From Rhizobium ruizarguesonis (GTDB lineage: Bacteria > Pseudomonadota > Alphaproteobacteria > Rhizobiales > Rhizobiaceae), in NCBI RefSeq assembly GCF_012349115.1, contig NZ_PQIG01000103.1:1-48729 (forward strand): a stretch of 48,729 bases of DNA. The letters are read 5' to 3'. This document shows positions 31,279 to 40,733 of the stretch, piece by piece (within the stretch, counting starts at the first letter, position 1; every line of letters starts with the position of its first letter). Both the position numbers and the translations under genes were made by a program. The notes under the pieces were generated by a model. The model did not search any database. It was not told the origin of the DNA and saw nothing but the letters and a program-made list of their open reading frames with translations.

Positions 31279-32378
31279 ATGAGCAGTATCATCACGAATA
31301 ACGGCGCGATAGCCGCGCTCGGAACGCTGCGTTCGATCAATGGCCGCCTCACCCACACGTCGCAACAGATGTCCTTGGGCCTGCGCGTCGCAACGGCGTC
31401 CGACAACGCGGCTTACTGGTCGATTTCCATCTCCATGCGCTCGGACGTGAAGGCCATGAACGCCGTCAACGACAGCGTGGGCCTTGCTCAGGGCGTGGTG
31501 GACACCGCCTATGCCGGGATGGAAAACGTGCTCGAAAGTTTCGTCGAGATCAGAAACCTCGTCATCACCGCGAGCGACATGCCGCAGCCGGGCTTTAAGG
31601 ACGTGGTCAAGCCGACATTCAGCCTCGACCCGGAATACGCCAAATCCGACGTCTACAAGATCGACCAGCGGATACAGCAACTCCAGGATCAGGCGAAGGC
31701 AGCAATGCTGTCCTCGTCGTTCTCGGGCGTGAACCTCCTCTATCATGGCAAGACCGAAGCCGATAAGGCCAGCCAACAGGTCTTCTCCTTCACCGTCGGC
31801 TACGCCGGCGGCACGGTCCAGACCCTTGGATCAATGCCGTGGACACGCTGCTTCTCAACGACGACTTCGGCAGCTATCCGACAACGTTCCCGGGTGAGTT
31901 CAATCCGGAAAGGACGTTGTTTGACGGAAGCAACATCATCGACGCGCCGGGATCGTTCACGCCGGCCTCGATCTACTGGTACAACATCCCAGTCTCCAAT
32001 CCGACGACCGGTGATCCGGAGGCCTACCCGGTCGACCAGACCTATGTTCTCCAGTCGATCGAAAACAACGTCGTCCGCTTCGGCTCGGTCCGCAAGGAGT
32101 TATACAGCAACCTGCTCGCTAGCATCGACGAGAAAATTCAGAAACTGACATCCAAGATGGCGTACGTCGGGACCGTGCAGAAATCCCTCGAGATATACGA
32201 CGAGAACAACAACAAGATGATCGATATCGCGACGAGTGGGATCGGCCGTCTGGTAGACGCCGACATGGAAACGACGGCGAGCAAACTGCGCGCGCTGCAA
32301 ACCCAACAGCAGCTTGCGATACAGTCGCTGGCTATCGCCAATACAGCGCCTGGAAACCTGATGCAGCTGTTCCAGTAA
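31279..32378 (+). pseudogene. Rhizobial-type flagellin with a frameshift
   Basis: The N-terminal D0/D1 domain is clear (MSSIITNNGAIAALGTLRSI, later SLGLRVATASDNAAYWSIS). So is the C-terminus (ADMETTASKLRALQTQQQLA, ending NTAPGNLMQLFQ). The frame changes near 31828, where CTT-GGA-TCA should read TGG-ATC-AAT, so one base is missing. Size and termini match flagellins of Rhizobium/Agrobacterium. It stands apart from any flagellar cluster. Either a pseudogene or a one-base error. Confidence 0.85.
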
Positions 32379-32460
32379 CTAGCGCGTCCGTTCGATATAC
32401 CTTGCCAATGTCCGCGGATGCACCCCATATCGCCTGGCAACTGCCATCAAAGCTCCAGCG
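32379..32460 (-). pseudogene. C-terminal HTH fragment of a recombinase-like protein
   Basis: Leftward translation gives FAGALMAVARRYGVHPRTLA then RYIERTR and a stop. It is a helix-turn-helix typical of the C-terminus of serine recombinases or transposase-associated proteins. Nothing longer is open upstream. Confidence 0.4.
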
Positions 32461-32771
32461 AAGAGTGCACAGTGTCTGGGAGGGGTGAGCATCGATTATT
32501 CCTTTTGCATTCTGAATGATTTTGCCAACTGCCTGTTGGTGCGTTTCGCGGCGGGTTTCAGCTCGGGGAGCAGCCGCCGCTTGATGAATTACCGCATCAC
32601 GCACCAAGGGGTCTTGGTCTGGCGCGCAGTCGAATTGTCCTGAATGCACATTTGGCGTTTTTCTGTGCGCGAGGCAGCTGGACCAGACGCGGCCATGCTG
32701 ATCACCAGAGCCGCGAAGGGCGTTGCAAACTTGGCGGCTGGGCACGAGATTTGCCGCTTTTTCGCGCCGTC
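32461..32771. other. Non-coding stretch
   Basis: No supported gene. The right end holds the upstream region of the antitoxin at 32772; no clear palindrome was seen. Confidence 0.35.
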
Positions 32772-33017
32772 ATGCAGCAACGTTGGCACGAGCGATCTCG
32801 TGTCACTTTCGACGACGATGTGCTGACCGCCGCAAAAGCGATGGCAACCCAGCAGCACCGGAGCGTCGGCGAGGTCATTTCTGAGCTGGCGAGACATTCT
32901 CTGCGCCGACCGTCGAGCAGCGGCGAGCGCAATGGCATTCCTCTCCTGTCAACACGGCCGGATACGCCGCCAGTGACGCTCGAAATCGTGAACGCCATGC
33001 GTGACGAACTGCCGTGA
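32772..33017 (+). CDS. VapB-like antitoxin, 81 aa
   Basis: The start region VTFDDDVLTAAKAMATQQHR then VGEVISELARHSLR matches small ribbon-helix-helix antitoxins paired with PIN toxins. The tail (PPVTLEIVNAMRDELP) would bind the toxin. The start ATG at 32772 was chosen as the nearest one to the ribbon strand. Its stop overlaps the toxin start by 4 bp. The partner toxin is broken, so this gene may now be a solitary antitoxin. Confidence 0.7.
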   Translation: MQQRWHERSRVTFDDDVLTAAKAMATQQHRSVGEVISELARHSLRRPSSSGERNGIPLLSTRPDTPPVTLEIVNAMRDELP

Positions 33018-33457
33018 CTTTCCTGCTCGACGTCAATGTCCTGATTGCCTTAATCGATCCGGGCCATGTAGCCCATGATGATGCGCACGAATGGTTCGCG
33101 GCGATAGGTCAGAGCGCGTGGGCTACCTGCCCCATTACCGAAAATGGTGTCATCCGGATTGTCGGCAACCCCAAATATCCCAACTCTCCCGGTTCACCGT
33201 CACTCGTGATGGAAATTGTCCGCAAATTGCGGTCGCTCCCCGGTCACAGTTTTTGGCCGGACGATGTGAGCCTTGTCGGGTAAGGTGATATCGCTCCCAC
33301 GAAAATTCTAACGGCGGGGCAGGTAACTGACACCTACCTGCTTGCGCTAGCCAAGGCGCGTGGGGGCCAGCTGGCGACATTCGATCGCAAGCTGTCAGCA
33401 GCAGCGGTTACAAGGGGCAATTCTGCCTTGCACCTGATCACCACGAGTAGATCGTGA
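33014..33457 (+). pseudogene. VapC PIN toxin interrupted by an in-frame stop
   Basis: The frame from the GTG at 33014 reads LLDVNVLIALIDPGHVAHDD with catalytic Asp, then ATCPITENGVIRIVGNPKYP with the conserved Glu. It meets TAA at 33281-33283. The same frame then continues as VTDTYLLALAKARGGQLATF and D-R-K-L to 33457, which carries the other acidic residues. The truncated product (89 aa) lacks two catalytic Asp and should be inactive. Confidence 0.75.
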
Positions 33458-34038
33458 GTTCCCGTCGATCCATTATGCGATCTGCCTGGCTTAAAACGTG
33501 AACCCCATAGCAACAAGTCGGACGCTGGCCTCGAAGCTCTCGCCCTGCCAGAATCATTGAACCCGCTATTTTCAGGGTCAGTGGCGTAAAGGGTATTTAT
33601 GGAACCAGGCTTATATCCCCAAAGTGTGATGGCAACTTCCGAACCAGTACCCAGCGAGACTCGAAAGCCGAGGAGCACAAGCTGGTTGAATATCATGCAA
33701 CCGTAACGCCCCTCGATAATGGAAACATTCATAATCTTTCTACCAAATCCGTCGGTTGCGAGGGGGCAAGAAATGACGGCCGACGCAATGTCGCACGCTA
33801 CCCGTCAAAGCCGTCCGGCAAAGCCACTCCTGCTCCACGCCCAGAATGCCATGATGGAGTGGGTACGTCTGCCAACCATCTCCAATTGAGGATGGCTGGG
33901 GAGCTGCGCATGTGTGGGTGCTTCCAGCGCCGAGAAAGATAGACAACAAGGCTGTTGCCCATCCGTTCCATTATGAGGCCCATCGCATTGCGCAGATCCT
34001 CATCACTTTCTGCCTGTAGCCAAGACCACTCATGATGC
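33458..34038. other. Stretch without a supported gene
   Basis: Frames on both strands here are short or compositionally odd. I see no ribosome-binding site, known motif or RNA. It lies between the broken VapC and the secreted protein at 34039. Confidence 0.4.
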
Positions 34039-34611
34039 CTACTCGTTGCGGAGATCGATTGCGTCAGAGGGCGCTTTGATCCGGTCTCTTTTCGTCTCAA
34101 AAATTGCCATCGCTACGGGGAAGTCAGAAGGAGGTTTTCCAATGAAATGACTCGTGATTTTAATGAACTTCGCAGTTGCTGTGGCAATCACGACTTCCGA
34201 TTTGGCGTTATATCCGTTTCTTGACCAGTCAACCTGAAAAACCTTCACCGGCACTGCGCCACAGAGGCTGTCGGAAGCCTTCGAGCAATGACGAAAAACA
34301 GCCCCGATTCCATGGACGGTCTTGCGTAGTTTACGGTGCCGCAAATGCCACCTACCGAGCCCTTGGCGGTCATAAGCTAAATCGCCAACAAAGATTCCGG
34401 TTTCAATTAATTCGTAATCCCCCGTCGATTGGACACCATAAGTGCGGGCTGAGTAATTACGTCCAAAGGTGCGCTCATAGGAACGGTTGACGAGATCACA
34501 CGAAGGGTCTTCGCCTGGGAGACGATCTTCTTGCGCGGCACACGGCAAGGCTACCGACAATATCAGTGGGAGAATTTGAGTATAGAAGCTGAGGCGCACG
34601 GTGTCTTTCAC
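34039..34611 (-). CDS. Secreted hypothetical protein, 190 aa
   Basis: An N-terminal signal peptide is visible (MKDTVRLSFYTQILPLILSV, cleavage after PCAAQ). The mature part has about four Cys (CDLVN, HCSK, LCGA) and beta-rich segments (TGDYELIETGIFVGDLAYDR; VFQVDWSRNGYNAKSEVVIA). It is probably periplasmic. No family is recognised. Its start is adjacent to the end of the truncated glycan-type gene fragment upstream. Confidence 0.55.
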   Translation of the reverse strand: MKDTVRLSFYTQILPLILSVALPCAAQEDRLPGEDPSCDLVNRSYERTFGRNYSARTYGVQSTGDYELIETGIFVGDLAYDRQGLGRWHLRHRKLRKTVHGIGAVFRHCSKASDSLCGAVPVKVFQVDWSRNGYNAKSEVVIATATAKFIKITSHFIGKPPSDFPVAMAIFETKRDRIKAPSDAIDLRNE

Positions 34612-34797
34612 CTATCCGATATGCGTTTCCGACCTGGCGAGAAGCCATGTTCGCAACCCTTCGACCCAACATACAATGCCATGCCTACCTGAAAGGTAAG
34701 ACAGCGACATCAACAACCTCCATCGATTCGGTTGCAGTTCACTGACCAAGCAACTGCCGTTCTTAGCAGTGCTCACCGTGAGTGGGCAATCCTGGTC

Positions 34798-35028
34798 AAT
34801 GTCGGGCGCCTCGATGCCCCAGGACTGAAGCGCGAGTTGTGAGGCGTTGACAGAAATGATCCGATAATTTGAGTCAGGGCCTAGCGGCTTATGAGAGGTC
34901 GGCGCTGACCCCAGCACCACCACCGGCCCGTCGAAAAGCGCTGGGGTAATCGGCGGCTTGGGGTTCCGCAAGACATATGTGATCCGGCGGGAAATGTATT
35001 TCTTTGCCGTCGCAAATGTAATCAACAT
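34798..35028 (-). pseudogene. Truncated copy of the 40734 gene
   Basis: The first 77 residues align with the intact protein at 40734: RNPKPPITPALFDGPVVVLG / RNPTPPTTAAPFAGPVVVLG, and YRIISVNASQLALQSWG in both. The alignment stops after APDI, at a clean breakpoint. The rest of the gene is missing. Confidence 0.8.
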
Positions 35029-35297
35029 CGGTAATATCGCTTTGAGGGTTAGCCGGATATAACATCCAGGCTTCACGGCAGCAAAGGCGATTGCCCGGGG
35101 AACGATATCGGAGACAGGGGCCTCCGCGACCGGGCCCCTGCCGACAGCCACGCGCCAAGGGGAGTAAAATACCGACAATAGACCCCCGTATCAGAAAATC
35201 ATCACGGCCGCCTACAGTGAGAGACCAACTGTTCAAAGAACCAAGGCTCGAGCAGTGATTGAAAGACGCCGGTCAAGGTCTGACCGCTTGCATATTT

Positions 35298-36291
35298 ATG
35301 GAGCTTGATAAGTTCATGGACGCTTACGCGAACATTCTACCTGGCGATCCGGCCCCCTGGTTTTACCAGCGATCGATAGGCACGCCCCATTATGCGTTCG
35401 ACACCGCTAGGGGACGATACCTCGTCCTCTGCTTCTTCGGATCGCCTCGCATCCGGCGAGCAAAGCCGCAATAGCGGCACAAGCCCGGGAGACCGCCAGG
35501 TGCCTGTACGCCAGCTCTGGATAGTGCTTGACCCAACCATGCGTGTCCTGAAGGTGCTTCCGTTTGTGCAGGACAGAAGTGATGTCGAGGCCGTGTTGTC
35601 GCTTGGCCGCATTGCCTCAGATCGACCGGCTCACCGGCATCGAGCTCCACGCCCCGATTATCGTAGTTCCAAACGTATTTGAACCCGAACTTTGCAAGAA
35701 GCTCATAGATCTCTACGAGCAGAACGGCGGTGAGGAAACTGGTTTCATGCGCGAGGTCGACAGCAAAACTGTCGAGGTCAAGGACCATGGTTTTAAGCGG
35801 TAAGGCTGCGACACACAGGAAAAGGACATCATCGCCGAAACGCAGGGGCGGTTCATGCGCAGAATCGTGCCGGGAATCCAGAAGGTCCATCAATTTATAG
35901 TCACCAGGTGGAGCGATATATCGTCTCCTGCTACGCGGCCGAGAACAAAGCGCATTTCCGCCCCCATCGGGATAACACGACTACAGGGACTGCACACCGC
36001 CGGTTTGCCGTCTCAGCGAACCTGAACGAGGATTTCGATGGCGGAGAAGTAAGCTTTCCCGAGTACGGCAGTAGGAGCTTCAAGGCTCCGGCCCGAGGCG
36101 CAGTAATCTTCTCGTGCTCTTTACTTCATGCCGTTTCAACGGTCACGCGAGGACGCGGCTATGCGTTCCTACCGTTTCTGTACGATGATGCGGCCGCAAA
36201 GATACGTGAGGCCAACAACGCCTTCCTTGCTGAAGGCGTTGGTAGCTATACGGCGGATAATCAGCCACCTGCACCTCCGAGATCGAAGTGA
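35298..36291 (+). pseudogene. Redoxin + 2OG-Fe(II) oxygenase fusion, broken
   Basis: Three separate frames give one fused protein. The first is a redoxin-type start (DAYANILPGDPAPWFYQRSI, then YAFDTARGRYLVLCFFGS) and the second reads WIVLDPTMRVLKVLPF. The third is a prolyl-4-hydroxylase-like domain (IIVVPNVFEPELCKKLIDLY, then ERYIVSCYAAENKAHFRPHR with H-x-D). It ends in SLLHAVSTVTRGRGYAFLPF, with the distal His and Arg. At least one frameshift and one stop (near 35803) separate them. Only the last part has an intact Fe-binding set. Confidence 0.75.
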
Positions 36292-36464
36292 TGCTTCGCC
36301 CGGGACTTCACGTCGGTGCCGTCGGGATCGACGCGGCGCAGTTCCAGCGGGCGCTCGTCTCAAAGAAGAATGCGACAGCGTCGGGGCAGCAGAACGGCGA
36401 CGCACCGGTGCGAAAATTCTTCACCTTCGAACGCGAAGGATTTAAGGAAGCGCAGGCTCTTTAA
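36291..36464 (+). CDS. Possible 57-residue protein
   Basis: The frame MLRPGLHVGAVGIDAAQFQR, later VRKFFTFEREGFKEAQAL starts at an ATG overlapping the stop of the oxygenase remnant (TGATG). Composition is plausible for a real small soluble protein. It may also be a tail fragment. Confidence 0.35.
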   Translation: MLRPGLHVGAVGIDAAQFQRALVSKKNATASGQQNGDAPVRKFFTFEREGFKEAQAL

Positions 36465-36584
36465 GAGAAATGAAGGTTGCGCACAACTGCGGAGTTGATA
36501 GCGATGGCAGCGAACTCTTCCACGCCGGCAATCCGAGCGGCGACCGGTAGACGACGGCACCTTGCTGGCCTGACTTGGAGATCG

Positions 36585-38078
36585 ATGTTGGAACGGATTA
36601 CCAAAAGCATTACGAGCGCAAGCATTTTTCTGGCAGGCTATTTCCTGCTGAATATCGCGCTTCGCATCGCCTTGCCGCATACGCTCGATCTCGACGAGGC
36701 GGAGCAATCCTTCTATTCACAATATCTGCTTGCCGGCTACGGTCCGCAACCACCCTTCTACAGCTGGATCCAATATGCCATCGTTTCGGTGACCGGCTTA
36801 TCGATGTGGGCGCTTTCGGTGCCCAAGAACATCATTCTCTTCGGCTGCTATCTTTTCTATGGCTTAGCTGCGCGCGAGGTGCTGAAGAGCCGGTCGCTCG
36901 CAGCCGTCGCCATGCTGAGCCTGATTACCCTGCCACAAGTTGGTCTAATGGCGCAGCGCGAACTGACCCATACTGTCGCGCTGCTGTTTGCGACCTCGCT
37001 CTTTCTCTTCGGTTTTTTTCGCACACTGCGCCAGCCGACGATCGCAAGCTATCTCATCATTGGCATCGCCACCGGCATCGGCCTCATTTCCAAATATAAC
37101 TTCGCGATCCTGCCATTTGCCGCCTTCATCGCCGTGTTGCCGGACAGGAAGTGGCGCAGCCGCCTTTTCGACTGGCGTCTGCTGCCGGCGATCGCAATCG
37201 CCATTCTGATCGTGCTGCCGCACGCGCTCTGGCTGCCCGATAACCTCGCCCGCGCTTCGCTGCCGACCCTGAAGCGGATGACCGCCGAGCATGAGGCAGC
37301 CGCCGGCCTCCCCCGCATCGGACAGGGGCTGTTGTCGCTCGTGACCGCGGTGCTCGGCTTCGTCGCACTGCCGATCGTTCTTATCGCAGCGGCCTTCCGA
37401 CGAGATTTCTTCCGTGCTCTCTCTTCGTCCAGCCCGATGATCCGAGTGTTCGAGCGGATGATGATCGTCAGCCTGCTTGCCTTCGTCGGTGTCGTCGTCT
37501 TCGCCGGCGCGAGCGACATCCACGAGCGTTGGCTCGATCCATGCCTGCTCGTCCTGCTGATCTACCTGTTCCTGAAACTGGAAACCGCAGGCTTCGATCT
37601 TTCCGCCGGCCTCGCGCGCTTCCGGCCTGTGGTGCCGGTCTTCATGGTCGTCATCCTGGCGATCCTTCTGCTGCGGATCGTCGCCATTCAATATATCGGC
37701 ACCTATACGAGAACCAACGTGCCGTTCGCGAACTACGTCGATGAACTGACCGCGACCCGCAAGCCGGTTCTCATCGTAGCGGAAACCAAGTTCGTGGCCG
37801 GCAACATGAAGCTGGAATTCCCTGACGTTCCCGTCGTGATCCCCTTCTTTCCAGGTTCCGGGGTTCCCGAATATGCGGCTGCCAAGGGGCCGGTGCTCGT
37901 AATCTGGCGCGGCGAGACCGCCGAGGACCCAACAATTTCCCCCGATTTCGCGAACGGTCTCTTGAGATCGGGAATTCACCTGCAGGAGTTGAACACGCTG
38001 ACCTTGCCCTATCTCTTTAGTGGCGGCAAACGCAGCTTCTCCATTGGTTACTCCTGGGTGGAGGGGGGCGCGAAATAG
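36585..38078 (+). CDS. GT39-type membrane glycosyltransferase, 497 aa
   Basis: TTGGAGATCG precedes the ATG at 36585, and an upstream ATG-less extension was rejected. About 11 hydrophobic segments are visible. The first periplasmic loop contains LDLDEAEQSFYSQYLLAGYG, the D-E/D motif of PMT/ArnT-like glycosyltransferases. A second motif (LPQVGLMAQRELTH) and the end of the membrane domain follow. A polyprenyl-linked sugar is the expected donor; the acceptor may be lipid A or a surface polysaccharide. No specific gene name is justified. Confidence 0.75.
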   Translation: MLERITKSITSASIFLAGYFLLNIALRIALPHTLDLDEAEQSFYSQYLLAGYGPQPPFYSWIQYAIVSVTGLSMWALSVPKNIILFGCYLFYGLAAREVLKSRSLAAVAMLSLITLPQVGLMAQRELTHTVALLFATSLFLFGFFRTLRQPTIASYLIIGIATGIGLISKYNFAILPFAAFIAVLPDRKWRSRLFDWRLLPAIAIAILIVLPHALWLPDNLARASLPTLKRMTAEHEAAAGLPRIGQGLLSLVTAVLGFVALPIVLIAAAFRRDFFRALSSSSPMIRVFERMMIVSLLAFVGVVVFAGASDIHERWLDPCLLVLLIYLFLKLETAGFDLSAGLARFRPVVPVFMVVILAILLLRIVAIQYIGTYTRTNVPFANYVDELTATRKPVLIVAETKFVAGNMKLEFPDVPVVIPFFPGSGVPEYAAAKGPVLVIWRGETAEDPTISPDFANGLLRSGIHLQELNTLTLPYLFSGGKRSFSIGYSWVEGGAK

Positions 38079-38079
38079 C

Positions 38080-38226
38080 GTTACGGCAGGTCAGCCGATT
38101 GCGGAGAAACCGGAGCATTGCCCGCTGGCAACGGGCGGACTCGTGACCCTCGACCTGCCGACCTATCCGAACGGTGCTGACGAGGTGGTGGCGAGCGTCG
38201 TCGCCGAGCAGCAGGTCGAGAACTGA
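38080..38226 (+). pseudogene. C-terminal fragment of an unknown protein
   Basis: VTAGQPIAEKPEHCPLATGG then LVTLDLPTYPNGADEVVASV reads like the end of a real protein but has no start in frame. The origin is unknown. Confidence 0.3.
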
Positions 38227-38280
38227 ATCTAGCGACCCAATATAGGGAAGGTCGATTGAACCTTCGAAGCCCGCCGAGCT

Positions 38281-38523
38281 CTCCGCCTGGAAGCGGCCCT
38301 ACCCCTCGCCCGGGCTTCGGATCTGTTAAATGAGCGATTGGCGCGACGAATATTCAGCCTGTCGGAAGGATTGATCGGCGAGATTGTCGCGATCGTCACT
38401 AAGGCGGTTATCATCGCGATAAACTCGGGCCGAGAACGCGTCACCCGCGCGAGTTTCGACGAGCTCCCTTATGTGCCGATTTCTCAGCGGCACAACGCGG
38501 ACCTGCGCGGAAGCCTGCTATGA
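38281..38523 (+). mobile_element. TniB-like ATPase C-terminal fragment
   Basis: LPLARASDLLNERLARRIFS then LSEGLIGEIVAIVTKAVIIA matches the C-terminus of TniB-type transposition ATPases (S-x-G-x-I-G-x-I...A-x-x-x-A). The ATP-binding part is absent. Its stop overlaps the TniQ ATG by 4 bp, as in intact Tn5053/Tn7-like operons. Confidence 0.6.
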
Positions 38524-39481
38524 GTACCATCAAGGCAAGCCCGCCCACCGTGATCGGGGAGCGATACCAGGAGGTGGTTTCCAACCGGTGGCCCATTTGC
38601 GTTCCGCCGAAGCCGGACGAGTTACTATCGAGCTGGGTGCATCGGCTGGCAATTGCAAACGGATCGCCCCTCGGCCATTTGGCCGCGTGATCGGCTTTAC
38701 CGGTGGGATGTGGTCCGCGTCCCTCGACGTGAATTTCCAAACCGAGGCCGTCAATATCCTCGCCGCACACACCGGCGTTCCCATATCTCAGCTTTATGCA
38801 ATGTCCCTGAAGGGCTCACCCCCCAAGCCCCTGCTCCTTCCGCTGCGCGAAAATGGACGTCATAGCAGTTCGACCAGGCTGCAATTCTGCTCGCAATGTT
38901 TGGCCGATGATGCTCAGCCGTATTTTCGTCGACAATGGAGATTGGCGACTAAGATCTCGTGTCCGCATCACCGATGCGGATTGCGTGATCATTGCCCGGT
39001 TTGCCAGAGCCACATTGCCGCCTTCAGTCAGGTTGAGCTCGTCCCGCAGCATTTTTGCGCCGCCTGCGGGTTCGATTTGCGGCGAGCATCATCGATACCC
39101 GTGAACCGGGCGATCAGATCTATGGATCAATGCATTCACGATATCTGCAGGCTCGAAACGATCACCTGCTCCCTGCTAAAGAATCCTTTGGTTCGACGCC
39201 TGCTGGCCATTCCGGACCACTGCGGTCAATATCCGCGTGCATCGATCGTGAGCCTGTCCACATCAGCGCGCATCCGATGTTATGCGCGGCTCTCGATGCA
39301 GCCGCACAACTGGCTGATCGATGATGACGATGCGGTCGTGGCAGTCTGGCGACGGTCGATCCTGTCGGCGAACGGACATGTGCCGTTGATCGGCCTGCTT
39401 GCAGATGCGCTGGAGCGCAGAACACAAGGTCCGCCTTGCACGAAAGGCCGGCTAAGGACGGCTGAGCTTTCGGCCTGCTGA
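38520..39481 (+). pseudogene. TniQ-family transposition protein with a frameshift
   Basis: The N-terminus WPICVPPKPDELLSSWVHRL then AIANGSPLGH is in one frame; after a one-base shift near 38683 the other frame continues as FGRVIGFTGGMWSASLDVNF. The zinc-ribbon region is clear: FCSQCLADDAQPYFRRQWRL, then C-P-H-H and C-P-V-C-Q and C-A-A-C. TniQ proteins guide target choice in Tn7-like transposons. No TniA transposase is seen. The 3' end abuts an IS30 remnant on the other strand. Confidence 0.75.
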
Positions 39482-39526
39482 CGGCCTATCTGCGACTGAT
39501 GGGACACCCTCGACGTCGGCCAGCTC

Positions 39527-39930
39527 GATCAGGAGATCGCCCTCCCAATGCCCGAACTGTGATCGATCACCAATAAAATCAGGGCGTTGGGAGATTCTGC
39601 AGTCAAGCGGGATCAAGCCGTCGCGTGACTTGCGTGCGCCGCGGCGCCGGCGCCTGCGACGTCGTTCCGGCAGGTGCTGATACAGCCCGAGCGAATAGTC
39701 TTCCTTGCAATAGATGAAGCGATAGATCGTTTCCCGGCAAATACGCACGGGGCTGACGCCATCTGCGAGAAGCCGGCCAGCGATCTGCTCGGGTGACCAA
39801 TGCGCCTTCAGCCGGTCGATGACGAGGTCGCGCAGATGCGGATGGCGTCTGAGTTTGCGCAACCGTCGTCGGCGCTCCTTGCTCATGTCGTTGGCATTGA
39901 CCAGCGTCGAGAGGCGAGACTGTCGCATCT
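39527..39930 (-). mobile_element. IS30-family transposase fragment
   Basis: Leftward translation includes RRRRLRKLRRHPHLRDLVID, HWSPEQIAGRLLADGVSPVR, ETIYRFIYCKE and FGHWEGDLL. These are characteristic IS30 segments up to the first catalytic Asp (WEGDL). The N-terminal HTH and the C-terminal catalytic part are missing. Confidence 0.8.
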
Positions 39931-39999
39931 CTAACTGGCCCAACTGTCGCATTACTAAATAGCCGCTACAATAACATCTTGCATAACCCAAATTCATGG

Positions 40000-40114
40000 A
40001 ACTCGAGATGCCGAATTCCCGGCACATATCGCTCATGCCTTCGCCCTCCAGCAGCCGGGCGACAAATCTCAGACGTTCCTCCATCACTGAAGTCTCTTTC
40101 CACGGCATCAACAC
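40000..40114 (-). mobile_element. IS481-like transposase N-terminus
   Basis: MPWKETSVMEERLRFVARLL then EGEGMSDMCREFGIS is the typical start of IS481-family transposases. It runs in frame towards the IS30 piece, so the two remnants are fused end to end by deletion. Confidence 0.65.
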
Positions 40115-40209
40115 CTCCCGCCAAAAAGCGAAAAGTGTTCCATGTCTCCGGTACGAAACGTTACCTATCTCTCAGGTCGGGCAACGCTGTGGCCGTCTCC
40201 GTAAGGCAG

Positions 40210-40434
40210 TCAACGACTGGCGCCCAGGACCGCCTTCCATAGGAGGCGAATTTTCTCTAGGCGCGGCCGTACGCGCTCAGCGGTGGGCTTCGCCATGCCG
40301 TTGCGGAAATCTGCAAGTGCCTGCGCCTCCAGACGGGTACGGAGCGTGGGAGCCGCGCCGGGGGCGGGCAGTCCGGTGGTGTGGTCTACGACCGTCCAAC
40401 CGCCATCATGCTCCTCAATTTCATACCGGGTCAT
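40210..40434 (-). CDS. Small hypothetical protein, 74 aa
   Basis: A beta-rich start (TRYEIEEHDGGWTVVDHTTG) is followed by a helical segment with repeated Leu/Arg. It looks like one of the small conserved proteins of rhizobia with no known function. The ATG has no strong ribosome-binding site. It may also be a chance frame. Confidence 0.35.
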   Translation of the reverse strand: MTRYEIEEHDGGWTVVDHTTGLPAPGAAPTLRTRLEAQALADFRNGMAKPTAERVRPRLEKIRLLWKAVLGASR

Positions 40435-40733
40435 CGACGGACTTTCGCTTTGCCACTTTCAGTTCAACGCGTACCGGATCATCGTTAATGGCTCCGCACG
40501 TCCCAGCCGTTCGCCGCACAGGAGTTTTTAAAGACAATGAACGTCAAGTTAAATACTTGATTGCGGTCTCCAACGGCGTCAAGCGCACCTGCTCGCACGC
40601 TGTTGGAGCGAACGTCGGCTGCCGGTGTCTTGTGCTTTCCCAAACCGGGCATCGCTAACGACAGGCAGCACGAACTTGCAACCGTCAAAGGCGGCATGTT
40701 AGATAACGCATACTCTGAGAAGCGGTATCGCAA
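40435..40733. other. Non-coding stretch before the 40734 gene
   Basis: No supported gene or RNA. No ribosome-binding-site-like sequence is obvious before the ATG at 40734. Confidence 0.35.

Noticed and set aside
33334..33732. Leftward open frame of 132 codons
   Set aside because: It overlaps the end of the VapC remnant and has no ribosome-binding site or motif.
36945..37979. Leftward open frame of 344 codons
   Set aside because: It lies opposite the GT39-type gene, with Asp/His/Gln-rich, non-protein-like composition.
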